From assembly GCF_025144335.1 (NCBI RefSeq), contig NZ_CP083539.1, forward strand, positions 2,915,501 to 2,979,500: a stretch of 64,000 nucleotides of DNA, written 5' to 3'. Below, piece by piece: positions 53,188-61,628 of this stretch (within the stretch, counting starts at the first letter, position 1; each line of letters begins with the position of its first letter). The translations under genes were made by a program, and so were the position numbers. The notes beneath the pieces are model-generated. The model saw only the letters and a program-made list of their open reading frames with translations. It was not told the DNA's origin and made no database searches. The DNA is from Jannaschia sp. W003 (GTDB taxonomy: Bacteria; Pseudomonadota; Alphaproteobacteria; Rhodobacterales; Rhodobacteraceae).

Positions 53188-54819
53188 ATGACCTTCAATT
53201 TTACTATTCCCACCCTGGGTGAAGCTCTCGCAGTAAGGTTCGACCCAGGCGAGACTGTCATATTCGTCGGCGCGAACGGTGGCGGAAAAACGCGTCTCAC
53301 AGTTCATATCGAAAATAAACTGGAAGATGCGGCACACCGCGTGTCCGCACATCGTGCACTCTCGATGAACCCTGAGGTTCAAAAAATCAGCGAAAGGCAA
53401 GCGCTCTCCGGGTTGCGATTTGGATACACCGGCAACGCGTCAAACAATGCTACCGTGCAATATAGGCACGGCCACAGGTGGGGCAGTAAAGATGCGACCC
53501 ATCTGCTGAATGATTTCGATTTTCTCATCCAAGCGCTTTTTGCCGATCAGTCTAACACCTCTTTGAAAGCCTATCATCGGCATAAGCCGGGCGCAGATCA
53601 AAGCGAAGACAGCTTCGAAATTACCAAGTTCGACAAGCTTCTCGAAATCTGGAACCGCCTTCTTCCTCATCGTCAACTTCACATCTCCGGGGATAACATC
53701 ACAGTTTCAGCCGGCGGCGTTGGTGAAGCCTACCCCGCCTCCGATATGAGTGATGGGGAGAGAGCAATCTTCTACATGATAGGTCAAGCACTGGTTGCAG
53801 CGGAAGGAACAGTCTTGATCGTCGATGAACCAGAGCTTCACGTTCATCGTTCGATAATGGCGAAGCTATGGGACGAAATAGAGGCCACTCGGAGGGATTG
53901 TGGATTTATATATATTACTCACGACCTTGATTTCGCAGCTGCACGATCAGCAAAAAAGTATGTCATTCGAGATTTTACACCTCAGCCCCACTGGGTGATT
54001 GAAGAGATTCCGGAGAACACCGGATTTCCAGAGGAGCTGGTCACACTCATTCTGGGCAGCAGGCGCCCCATCCTTTTTGTCGAGGGCACGCATGATAGCC
54101 TTGACTACGCAATATACCGCGCATGCTATCCAGAATGGACAGTTGTTCCAAAGTCTTCTTGCTCCGAAGTCATCCATTCAGTGGTTTCAATGCGTGCGAA
54201 TGCAAGTCTGACCCGGGTAACATGTTCTGGTATCGTGGATGGCGATGACTACAGCGATGAGGATGTAGCTTATTTCGAAGATTTGGGAATTAAGGTCATT
54301 CCTGTATCGGAGATCGAGAACCTTATAGCTCTTCCAGTGGTTTGCTCCGCGATTGCCAAATCTGACGGCTTCACTGGGACTGACTTGCAAAAGAAGCTCG
54401 ATGATGTTTCCAGCGGAATATTCGGCTTACTCGATAGCGATGAAAAGATTGACAAGGTGGTCGCCCGTCATTGTCAAAGGCGTATTGATCGCATGCTGAA
54501 GAAGCTCGATTTCTCAGGCTCCACATCAAGTGAAGAGCTAATTCATGATTACAATACTCGCACCGCAAATTTGGATGTTTCTGAGGTCGTAGAAGCTCGA
54601 ACACGAGAAATAAAGGCCGCTATAGAGCAGAAAGATTTGACGGCACTTCTGCGCTATTACGACAACAAAAAAGGAATCACCGCAACTTTGGCGTCAGTTT
54701 TAAAAGGGACCAGGAGGGAAAACTTTGAATCGTGGGTTATCAGGGTTCTTGCGGCAAATAGCTCAAGCGGCATAGCAAACGCTGTGAAGAGTGTTCTTCC
54801 AGCGATCGAGCCTCGGTAG
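53188..54819 (+). CDS. ABC-type ATPase fused to DUF4435/TOPRIM-like domain (candidate single-gene PARIS defence protein)
   Basis: A 543-residue protein. The N-terminal SMC/ABC-like ATPase has Walker A GANGGGKT (28-35), signature SDGE (188-191), Walker B VLIVDEPELHVH with D213-E214, and His245 in ITHDLDFA. From about 294 a DUF4435-type TOPRIM domain follows: ILFVEGTHD (E299, D303), GIVDGDDYSDED (D351, D353) and VIPVSEIENL. In PARIS, AriA (ATPase) and AriB (DUF4435 nuclease) are separate or fused; the ATPase senses a phage anti-restriction protein and frees the nuclease to stop translation. OLD-type nuclease is the alternative. Start is the ATG without a clear ribosome site. The gene is far more AT-rich than all neighbours, a sign of transfer. 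Confidence 0.82.
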   Translation: MTFNFTIPTLGEALAVRFDPGETVIFVGANGGGKTRLTVHIENKLEDAAHRVSAHRALSMNPEVQKISERQALSGLRFGYTGNASNNATVQYRHGHRWGSKDATHLLNDFDFLIQALFADQSNTSLKAYHRHKPGADQSEDSFEITKFDKLLEIWNRLLPHRQLHISGDNITVSAGGVGEAYPASDMSDGERAIFYMIGQALVAAEGTVLIVDEPELHVHRSIMAKLWDEIEATRRDCGFIYITHDLDFAAARSAKKYVIRDFTPQPHWVIEEIPENTGFPEELVTLILGSRRPILFVEGTHDSLDYAIYRACYPEWTVVPKSSCSEVIHSVVSMRANASLTRVTCSGIVDGDDYSDEDVAYFEDLGIKVIPVSEIENLIALPVVCSAIAKSDGFTGTDLQKKLDDVSSGIFGLLDSDEKIDKVVARHCQRRIDRMLKKLDFSGSTSSEELIHDYNTRTANLDVSEVVEARTREIKAAIEQKDLTALLRYYDNKKGITATLASVLKGTRRENFESWVIRVLAANSSSGIANAVKSVLPAIEPR

Positions 54820-54820
54820 C
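54811..54820 (+). repeat. Right copy of 10-base direct repeat bounding the AT-rich block
   Basis: CCTCGGTAGC again; it includes the stop codon of the ATPase gene, and GC-rich sequence resumes to its right. The remaining 137 bases to the penicillin acylase stop hold no gene. Confidence 0.5.
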
Positions 54821-54957
54821 TCGAGTCCGTTCTTTCCGCACACCTGACCTCCGACGGCACCCGCAGGACGCATGCGCAGCGAAAGTCCGGTTCGACGGGC
54901 CGCGCCGCCGCATACCCGGTATCGCTTCAACGGCAGCTCTGGGCCGTCCGCTTCCCC

Positions 54958-57417
54958 CTACCCCGGCACCAGCACCGTCACCCCCACGGCCCCGGCCCGC
55001 GCCAGCTCCGGGTCCAGCGTCATCGGGATGTACTCGCCCCGGCGCCACAGGACGCCCAGGTCGTCGTAGTGGCGCGACAGGAAGTGGCCGGACTGGCCCG
55101 TCGAGCTGATGAAGACCGAGGATTCGGGGTCGGCGAAGTCGTAGACGCCGCGGTAGGCCGCCGCATGCACGTTCGCGAAGGGGTCGGGGCCGGTGCCCGC
55201 CGTGCGGCCGCGCTGGAGGGTGTTGTCGCCGCCCGAGGAGCTCTGGCGGATGTTCACGAGGCCGCCGAGGAACGGGGTCTCGCCCAGGACGGGGTGGTCG
55301 TGGCGGGCCTCGTGGGCGTCGCCCCAGCGCCAGCCCTCGACCCGGGCGCCGAAGCGCTCGGCGAGGTCCTGGAGGGCATCGTCGAGGGCGAGGCGGGCGA
55401 TGGCGGTGCAGGTCTCCTGCGCGGTGGACTGGATCACGTCGCACCAGGCCGAGGCGCCGTCGATGTCGCGGTAGACGCGCTCGATGAAGAGGGGCTCGAG
55501 GGCGGTGTACTCGGCGGCCAATGGGCCGAGGTCGTCGCGCAGGAGGCGGTCCTGCAGGGCGCGCATCCAGGCGGCGTAGATGAGCGGCTCGGGCAGGTGC
55601 TCGCTCATCTCGCCGTTCCAGGCGGCGAGGAGGTCGAGGGCGACCTGGCGGCGGCGCTCGGGGGTTCCTTCCGCGGCGGCCTCGCCGGTGAACCACAGGT
55701 CGCGTCCCACGAGGGGCAGGAGCGCGCGGGCGGCGGGGCTGACGGTGTCGAGCTGGGCGTCCACGAGGCTCTGGCGGGTGTGGATCTCGCGCTGCTGCAT
55801 GAGCGCCTCCATGCGCAGGACGCGCTGGCTGTCGCCCCAGTGGAAGGTGATGTGGTCCGGGAAGGGCGCGTCGAGCAGCTTGTTGTTGGTGTTGCCGAGG
55901 AGGCCGCCCTCGGGGTCGACCCAGCGGGGGTTGGCGTCGGCGGGTTTCAGGCCGCGCCAGGTGTTGGCGTCGATCCAGCCGGGCGCGGGGATGCGGCCCT
56001 CGGACTGGTGGGCGGGGTCGCGGTCGGGCTGGCGGCCCATCACGGTCATGGCGATGCGCCGGCCGTCGGCGACGGCGAGGTTGAAGGCGGGGGCCACGGC
56101 GTGGGCGGCGGCGTCGAGGGCGTCCTCGAGGCTTTGCGCGCGCATGAGGCCGAGGGCGGCGCGCAGCGAGGTGTCCTCCTCGGACAGCGCGGTCCAGGAC
56201 AGGGCGGCGACGTGGCCGGGGGGCGTGACGGCGCCAACGTCGAACTGGGCCGGGGTCAGCACGGGGCCGTTGCGGGTGCGGCGGAGCGTGAGCGTGACGG
56301 GAGCCTCGTCCGCGATGCGCAGGATGGAGCGCTCGGTCTCGAAGGGCTCGAAGCCGTCCGGGGTGCGGTAGCGGGCGGCGTCGTCGGGGTCGAGCTGCTC
56401 GATCAGGATGTCCTGGTCGTCGAGGTAGGTGGAGGTGAGGCCCCAGCCGAGGCGCTCGGTGCGGCCGAGCATGATCGTGGGAATGCCGGGGACCGTGGCG
56501 CCGATCACGCCGCCGGTCTCGAGCTCGAGGCGCGCGAGGTAGAAGATCGAGGGGGCGGTGAGGCCGAGGTGCGGGTCGTTGGCCAGGAGCGCGCCCCCGG
56601 AGGCGGAGCGGTCGCCGGCCACGGCGAAGCTGTTCGAGGCGCCCGCCAGCCCGCGCGGGGCCAGGGGCCAGAGTGCGGGGCGCGGGGCGGCGGCCCACTG
56701 GCGGGGGGCGTCCAGCGTGGGGAACATGTCGCGCATGCCCGCCAGCACCACGGTGCCGTCGCCGGGGATCTCGGGGTGGAGGTCGCGCAGGCGCTCGGGG
56801 GACAGGGCGAGCGAGGCGCGGGCGCGCAGGGTCTCCTCGGCGGCGGCGCCGGTGAGCTGGAGCGCCATGAGCTTGGCGATGGCGATCGAGTCGGCGGGCT
56901 GCCACGGGGCGACCTCGGGCGGGAACAGGAAGTACTCGGGCGCGCCCCGCCCCTCGGCGTCCTCGTTCACGGAGCGGATGCGCGCGTTCACGCCGGCGGC
57001 GTAGGCCTCGAGCATGGCGGCGGTCTCGGGGTCCTGCGCCTCGGCGGACAGGCGCGCGGCGCGGTAGAGGCCGAGGCGGCGCAGGAGCTCGTCGGTGCGC
57101 AGGGTGCGCTGCCCGAACACCTCGGACAGGCGGCCCTGCGCGGTGCGGCGCAGCAGCGTCATCTGCCAGAGGCGGTCCTGCGCGTGGGCGTAGCCGATGC
57201 CGAAGAACACGTCCGCGTCGCTCTCGCCGAAGACGTGGGGGATCGCGTGGAGGTCGCGCACGATCTCGGTGCGGCCCTCCAGCCCCGAGACCACGAGGGT
57301 GCGCTCGTAATCGGGGAGGCTGCGCGAGGCGAGCCACAGCAGCGTCGCCAGCGCGGCGCCCGCCACGATCAGTCCCACCACCACGATGCGGAAGGTCCAG
57401 CGGAACAGTCGCTCCAT
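54958..57417 (-). CDS. Penicillin acylase family protein (Ntn hydrolase)
   Basis: An 819-residue amidohydrolase made as a precursor and cut into two chains. A membrane anchor or signal helix is at residues 9-30 (IVVVGLIVAGAALATLLWLA). The small-chain region has VVSGLEGRTEIVRDLHAIPH and GIGYAHAQDRLWQM. The new N-terminal Ser of the large chain is in LAGASNSFAVAG (near 268), and DPHLGLTAPSIFY and TYLDDQDILIEQL follow. Members cut penicillins, acyl-homoserine lactones or other amides; quorum quenching or peptide-amide turnover is possible, substrate unknown. Confidence 0.93.
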   Translation of the reverse strand: MERLFRWTFRIVVVGLIVAGAALATLLWLASRSLPDYERTLVVSGLEGRTEIVRDLHAIPHVFGESDADVFFGIGYAHAQDRLWQMTLLRRTAQGRLSEVFGQRTLRTDELLRRLGLYRAARLSAEAQDPETAAMLEAYAAGVNARIRSVNEDAEGRGAPEYFLFPPEVAPWQPADSIAIAKLMALQLTGAAAEETLRARASLALSPERLRDLHPEIPGDGTVVLAGMRDMFPTLDAPRQWAAAPRPALWPLAPRGLAGASNSFAVAGDRSASGGALLANDPHLGLTAPSIFYLARLELETGGVIGATVPGIPTIMLGRTERLGWGLTSTYLDDQDILIEQLDPDDAARYRTPDGFEPFETERSILRIADEAPVTLTLRRTRNGPVLTPAQFDVGAVTPPGHVAALSWTALSEEDTSLRAALGLMRAQSLEDALDAAAHAVAPAFNLAVADGRRIAMTVMGRQPDRDPAHQSEGRIPAPGWIDANTWRGLKPADANPRWVDPEGGLLGNTNNKLLDAPFPDHITFHWGDSQRVLRMEALMQQREIHTRQSLVDAQLDTVSPAARALLPLVGRDLWFTGEAAAEGTPERRRQVALDLLAAWNGEMSEHLPEPLIYAAWMRALQDRLLRDDLGPLAAEYTALEPLFIERVYRDIDGASAWCDVIQSTAQETCTAIARLALDDALQDLAERFGARVEGWRWGDAHEARHDHPVLGETPFLGGLVNIRQSSSGGDNTLQRGRTAGTGPDPFANVHAAAYRGVYDFADPESSVFISSTGQSGHFLSRHYDDLGVLWRRGEYIPMTLDPELARAGAVGVTVLVPG

Positions 57418-57494
57418 GCCTATCGTCCCCGTTGCCTCGCCTCGATCCGGGCGGTCTAACGGGCGCGGACACGAAGGCAAAGAGGGAGGCCGTC

Positions 57495-58373
57495 ATGGCA
57501 GCGTGCGCGTTTCTGGGACTTGGCGTGATGGGCGGGCCGATGGCCGGGCATCTGGCGAAGGCGGGGCACGCGGTGACGGTGTACAACCGCACCGCCGCGA
57601 AGGCCGAAGGCTGGGCCGCCGAGCACGGCGGCGCCCATGCCGCCACGCCCCGCGAGGCGGCGGCGGGTGCCGCCTTCGTGATGGCCTGCGTGGGCAACGA
57701 CGACGACCTGCGGGGCGTCTGCCTCGGGGACGACGGGGCCTTCGCGGGCATGGAGCGGGGCGCCATCTTCGTGGACCACACCACGGTCAGCGCCGAGGTG
57801 ACGCGCGAGCTGGCCACGGAAGCGGAGGCGCTCGGCATCGCATACGTGGACGCCCCCGTCTCGGGCGGTCAGGCGGGCGCCGAGAACGGGCAGCTCGTGG
57901 TGATGTGCGGCGGGGCCGAGGACGCCTATGCGGCCGCCGAGCCGGTGATCGCGGCCTACGCCAAGGCCTGCCGGCGCATGGGGGACGTGGGCGCGGGGCA
58001 GCTCACGAAGATGGTGAACCAGATCTGCATCGCCGGGCTCCTGCAGGGCCTGAGCGAGGGCATGGCCTTCGCCAAGGCCGCCGGGCTGGACGGCGAGGCG
58101 GTGGTCGAGGTGATCCAGGGCGGCGCGGCTGGCTCGTGGCAGATGGTGAACCGGCACAAGACCATGCTCGCGGGCGAGTACGAGCACGGCTTCGCGGTGG
58201 ACTGGATGCGCAAGGACCTCGGGATCTGCCTGCGCGAGGCCGAGAACGTGGGCGCTCCCCTGCCCGGCACGGCGCTGGTGGACCAGTTCTACAAGGACGT
58301 GCAGGCGATGGGCGGGGGACGGTGGGACACGTCCAGCCTGATGGCGCGGCTGGAGAAGTTGCGGGAGGGGTGA
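57495..58373 (+). CDS. NAD(P)-dependent beta-hydroxyacid dehydrogenase
   Basis: A 292-residue dehydrogenase of the 3-hydroxyisobutyrate / tartronate semialdehyde / GLYR1 family. The cofactor loop is FLGLGVMGGPMAGHLAKAGH (residues 6-25), the substrate motif DAPVSGGQAGAENGQL (near 120), the catalytic Lys in GQLTKMVNQICIAG (near 172), and the late DLGICLREA. Ribosome site AGAGGGAGGCCGTC. The exact substrate cannot be assigned. Confidence 0.93.
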   Translation: MAACAFLGLGVMGGPMAGHLAKAGHAVTVYNRTAAKAEGWAAEHGGAHAATPREAAAGAAFVMACVGNDDDLRGVCLGDDGAFAGMERGAIFVDHTTVSAEVTRELATEAEALGIAYVDAPVSGGQAGAENGQLVVMCGGAEDAYAAAEPVIAAYAKACRRMGDVGAGQLTKMVNQICIAGLLQGLSEGMAFAKAAGLDGEAVVEVIQGGAAGSWQMVNRHKTMLAGEYEHGFAVDWMRKDLGICLREAENVGAPLPGTALVDQFYKDVQAMGGGRWDTSSLMARLEKLREG

Positions 58374-58381
58374 GCGGCCGT

Positions 58382-58449
58382 CCGGCCGAAGGCCGGCGGT
58401 CGGTCCAGTGGACCGATCGGGCCGCGAACGCGGGCGCACCAGCGCCCGC
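58382..58449. repeat. Cluster of three hairpins after the dehydrogenase gene
   Basis: Three neighbouring palindromes: CCGGCC-GAA-GGCCGG (58382-58396), CGGTCGGTCCAGTGGACCGA (58397 on, imperfect arms) and GCGGGCGC-ACCA-GCGCCCGC (58430-58449). The second matches the palindrome in the 84-base tandem units at 26869-27026. They lie in a 325-base gap without genes (58374-58698). Confidence 0.7.
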
Positions 58450-58535
58450 GCTGGGGCGCTGGCGGAGCATGAGGACAACAGCGCGGCCGTCGGTCGGAGC
58501 GCCCTGCTCACGAGCCTGCTGGCGGATGTGAGACC

Positions 58536-58613
58536 GAGGCCCCGGCGCGGAGGGCGGGGCGTGGCTCGCCTCGTCCGGGCCGTCACGCCCCGGGCCTGAC
58601 CGGGGGCCTCTGG
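58536..58613. repeat. Palindromic repeat related to the 102-base family
   Basis: GAGGCCCCGGCGCGGAGGGC and its continuation to GGGGCGTGG (58536-58564), then CACGCCCCGGGCCTGACCGG continuing to GGGCCTCTGG (58584-58613). The two halves match the right end of the 102-base repeats at 26.6-26.8 kb, once directly and once inverted. Between 58614 and 58698 nothing else is recognisable. Confidence 0.6.
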
Positions 58614-58698
58614 CCAGCGCTTGCATATTCGTGGCGAAGCGGAGTGCGGGCGGATGGCATGGACCCCGGCGCAGGGCCGTGGCGTGACGCCCCCTCCC

Positions 58699-59277
58699 CT
58701 ACCCCCGCCGCGGGTGGAGCGTGACGGGCGTGTCCATCGGCACCCGGGCGTAGAGGTCCATCATCTGGTCGTTCACCAGCCGCGCGCAGCCGTTCGACAC
58801 GGCGGTGCCGATGGTGTGCGGCTCGTGGGTGCCGTGGATGCGCAGGAAGGTGTCGCCGCGCCCCGGCGCGAAGAGATAGAGCGCCGCCGCCCCGAGCGGG
58901 TTGTCGAGCGCACCGGGCAGGCCCACGCCCTCGTAGGGGCCGTAGAGCTCGGGCTCGCGCTCGATCATGCCGGGGGTGGGCATCCACGACGGCAGGGTCT
59001 TCTTGGCGCCCACGTAGAAGCGGCCCGCCTCGTAGAGCCCCGGCTTGCCCACGCCCACGAAGTAGCGGATCGCGGTGCCGTCCGCCTGCGTCCAGTAGAG
59101 GCGGAAGCTGTCGGGAAAGACGTGGACCTCGCCCGGCGGCAGGGCCGTGTCGAGGCGCACGCGCCGGGGCAGCATCTCGGCCGGCACGTCGTAGCGCGGC
59201 ACGGTGACCTGCGCGCGGGCGGCGGTGGCGGACAGAGCGGCGGCGGCCGTCAGGGCGAAGCGGCGTCGGGTGAGCAT
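58699..59277 (-). CDS. L,D-transpeptidase (YkuD domain), Tat-exported
   Basis: A 192-residue periplasmic enzyme that cross-links peptidoglycan or attaches proteins to it through L,D bonds. The N-terminus MLTRRRFALTAAAALSATAA is a twin-arginine signal (RRRFAL). The catalytic motif FLRIHGTHEPHTIGTAVS followed by NGCARLVN carries the His and Cys. LFAPGRGDTF precedes it. Length is normal for single-domain members. The start was chosen at the Tat signal; the upstream frame is not coding. Confidence 0.94.
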   Translation of the reverse strand: MLTRRRFALTAAAALSATAARAQVTVPRYDVPAEMLPRRVRLDTALPPGEVHVFPDSFRLYWTQADGTAIRYFVGVGKPGLYEAGRFYVGAKKTLPSWMPTPGMIEREPELYGPYEGVGLPGALDNPLGAAALYLFAPGRGDTFLRIHGTHEPHTIGTAVSNGCARLVNDQMMDLYARVPMDTPVTLHPRRG

Positions 59278-59487
59278 CGGTGCGGTCTCCCTCGGTGGTG
59301 TGCGGGGGGAAAGCGCATGGGCGGGGGGAAGGGTTTCGCGCCCCGGGCGCACGAGGGTGTGAGGGGGCTTTGCGGTGCGCGGGGCCGATGCGCGTCGCGG
59401 CGCAGTCCTTCGTCCCGTCCGGCGGCCCCGCCGGTGCGGGGCCGCGCGCTGGCCGGGCAAAGGTCCGCCGGACCTCTGACTGTTCGG

Positions 59488-60477
59488 CTAGCGCCCGCGG
59501 ATGCGGGGGTCCAGCGCGTCGCGCAGGCCGTCGCCCACGTAGTTGATCGACAGCACCACGAGGCTGATGGCGAGGCCCGGCCAGACCGCGCGCATGGGGT
59601 AGAGCTGCAGGTAGGCCACGCCGTCGTTCAGGAGGCGGCCCCAGGTGGGGAAGTCGGGCGGGAAGCCAAGGCCGAGGAAGCTCAGGGTCGACTCGGTGAT
59701 GATGGCCGTCGCGATGCCCAGGGTCGCCGAGACCATAATTGGCGAGAGCACGTTGGGCAGCATGTGGCGCGAGATCACGCGGCGCGCGGGCGTGCCGATG
59801 GAGCGGGCGGCGAGCACGAACTCGCGCTCCTTGAGTGCAAGCACGTCGCCGCGCACGATGCGCGCGGTCTGCATCCAGGAGGTGATGCCGATGGCGGAAA
59901 CCATGAGGATGAAGATGCCCGCCTCGATGCCGAAGGCGCCGGCGAGGGGCTCGCGGAACAGGACGACCATGACGAGGAGGAGCGGCAGGATCGGCAGGGC
60001 GAGGAACAGGTCCGTGAGGCGCATGAGCGCGCCGTCGAGGGCCTTGAAGTAGCCGGCGAGCACGCCGAGGAACGTGCCCACCAGCATCGACAGGGCCATG
60101 GCCGTGAGGCCCACGGCGAGGCTGATGCGCCCGCCCATCATCATGCGCGCGAAGATGTCGCGGCCGAGCTGGTCGGTGCCCATGGGGTGCGCGAGCGAGC
60201 TGCCCTGGTTGCGGCCGCGGATGTCCGTGCCGGTGGGGTCGAGCGGCCAGAGGAACGGGCCGAACACCACCACGGCGCAGATGGCGAGGAACACCCCCGC
60301 CCCGATCAGCGCTCCCTTGTGGGTGCGGAACTGGTCCCACACGTCGCGCCACTGGGAGCGGGCGCCGGGGTCGACGGGCACGGACATGATCTCGGGGCCG
60401 GGCTCGTGCGAGGCGACGACGACGCGGGCGTCCCCGCCCGGCGGCGGCAGGGGATCGGTGGCGTGGGGGTCAGTCAT
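59488..60477 (-). CDS. Dipeptide/oligopeptide ABC permease, DppC type
   Basis: A 329-residue inner-membrane permease. An unusual 50-residue N-terminal extension precedes the first helix (GALIGAGVFLAICAVVVFGPFL). DppC features: HPMGTDQLGRDIFARMMMGGR, then DLFLALPILPLLLVM and the docking loop AARSIGTPARRVISRHMLPN near 225, and GLGFPPDFPTWGRLL. It overlaps the DppB-type gene by eight bases. Confidence 0.94.
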   Translation of the reverse strand: MTDPHATDPLPPPGGDARVVVASHEPGPEIMSVPVDPGARSQWRDVWDQFRTHKGALIGAGVFLAICAVVVFGPFLWPLDPTGTDIRGRNQGSSLAHPMGTDQLGRDIFARMMMGGRISLAVGLTAMALSMLVGTFLGVLAGYFKALDGALMRLTDLFLALPILPLLLVMVVLFREPLAGAFGIEAGIFILMVSAIGITSWMQTARIVRGDVLALKEREFVLAARSIGTPARRVISRHMLPNVLSPIMVSATLGIATAIITESTLSFLGLGFPPDFPTWGRLLNDGVAYLQLYPMRAVWPGLAISLVVLSINYVGDGLRDALDPRIRGR

Positions 60478-61483
60478 AGCGGATCCGCGGGTCGAGGACG
60501 CCGTAGAGCAGGTCGGCGATCAAGTTCGAGACCACGATCAGCACGGCGAAGATGAACGACAGGGTCTGCACCATGGGCCAGTCGTTGGCCTGCAGCGCGG
60601 TGATCAGGAGCTGGCCGATGCCGTTCACCTTGAAGATCTGCTCGGTGATGATGGCGCCCGAGAAGATGGCCGGCACGTACAGTGCGATCACGGTGACGAC
60701 CGGCAGGAGCGAGTTGCGCAGGACGTGCACGAGGATCACGCGGCTCTCCACGAGGCCCTTGGCGCGGGCCGTGCGCACGTAGTCCTGGTTGAGGTTGTCG
60801 AGCACGGAGGCGCGCATGAAGCGGCTCAGCTGCGAGGTGATCTGGAGGGCCAGCACCATCACCGGCAGCACCATCTGGCGGACCTGCACGAGGAAGCTGT
60901 CCCAGTCGTCGACCACGTGGCGGGTGTCGTAGATGGTCGGGAACCAGCCGAGCTGCACCGAGAAGATGATGATGACGAGGACGCCCGAGAAGAAGGGCGG
61001 CACCGAGAAGCCCACCATGGTGATGAACGTGCCCGCCTGGTCGAACAGCGAGTACTGGCGGTAGGCCGAGTAGATGCCGATCGGCACGGCGATCAGGATG
61101 GCGACCACGTAGGAGGTGCCGACAACCCAGAGGGTCTGGGGGATACGCTCGGCGATGGCGGTGAAGACGGGCGCGCGGTTCTGCCAGGAGATGATACGCA
61201 GCTCGCCGGCCGCGAACTGCGTGCCGAACAGGGCGTCCACGACGTTGAGGGGCTCGACCCAGAAGAACTGGCGGATCCAGAGCATGAAGCGCACGGGCGC
61301 CGGCTCGCCGAGGCCGAGGGCCTGGCGCATCTGCTCCTTGACCTCGGAAGGAACGGTCAGGGGCACGTTGGCCATGGGATCGCCCGGCGCCAGCTCCAGC
61401 AGGAAGAAGATCGCGGCGGCGATGATCAGCAGCGTGGGGACCGCGAAGGCGAGGCGGCGGAAGGTGTAGGTCAGCACGGGCAC
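60470..61483 (-). CDS. Dipeptide/oligopeptide ABC permease, DppB type
   Basis: A 337-residue permease with six helices. N-terminus TYTFRRLAFAVPTLLIIAAA and the family ending DLLYGVLDPRIRYD. The docking loop is YVRTARAKGLVESRVILVHV near 225, followed by LRNSLLPVVTVIALYVP. It lies between the binding-protein gene (145 bases upstream, with a strong hairpin in the gap) and the DppC-type gene. Confidence 0.95.
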   Translation of the reverse strand: MPVLTYTFRRLAFAVPTLLIIAAAIFFLLELAPGDPMANVPLTVPSEVKEQMRQALGLGEPAPVRFMLWIRQFFWVEPLNVVDALFGTQFAAGELRIISWQNRAPVFTAIAERIPQTLWVVGTSYVVAILIAVPIGIYSAYRQYSLFDQAGTFITMVGFSVPPFFSGVLVIIIFSVQLGWFPTIYDTRHVVDDWDSFLVQVRQMVLPVMVLALQITSQLSRFMRASVLDNLNQDYVRTARAKGLVESRVILVHVLRNSLLPVVTVIALYVPAIFSGAIITEQIFKVNGIGQLLITALQANDWPMVQTLSFIFAVLIVVSNLIADLLYGVLDPRIRYD

Positions 61484-61596
61484 GCGTCCCGGGGGGCCGC
61501 GGGCGCGGAGGCCGTGAGGGGAGTGGGCGCGGAGGGCATCGGCATGTCCGGTCTGGTGGAGGCGGGGCGCGCGTGCGCCCTGCCCCGGTGTCGGGT

Positions 61597-61620
61597 GCGG
61601 CGGGCCCGGAGGCCCGCCGC
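61597..61620 (-). other. Hairpin between binding-protein and permease genes
   Basis: GCGGCGGGCC and GGCCCGCCGC (perfect ten-base arms) enclose CGGA. It starts 9 bases after the binding-protein stop in the direction of transcription, without a T-run. Such intercistronic hairpins often protect the upstream message so that more binding protein than permease is made. Confidence 0.6.
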
Positions 61621-61628
61621 GCGCGGGG

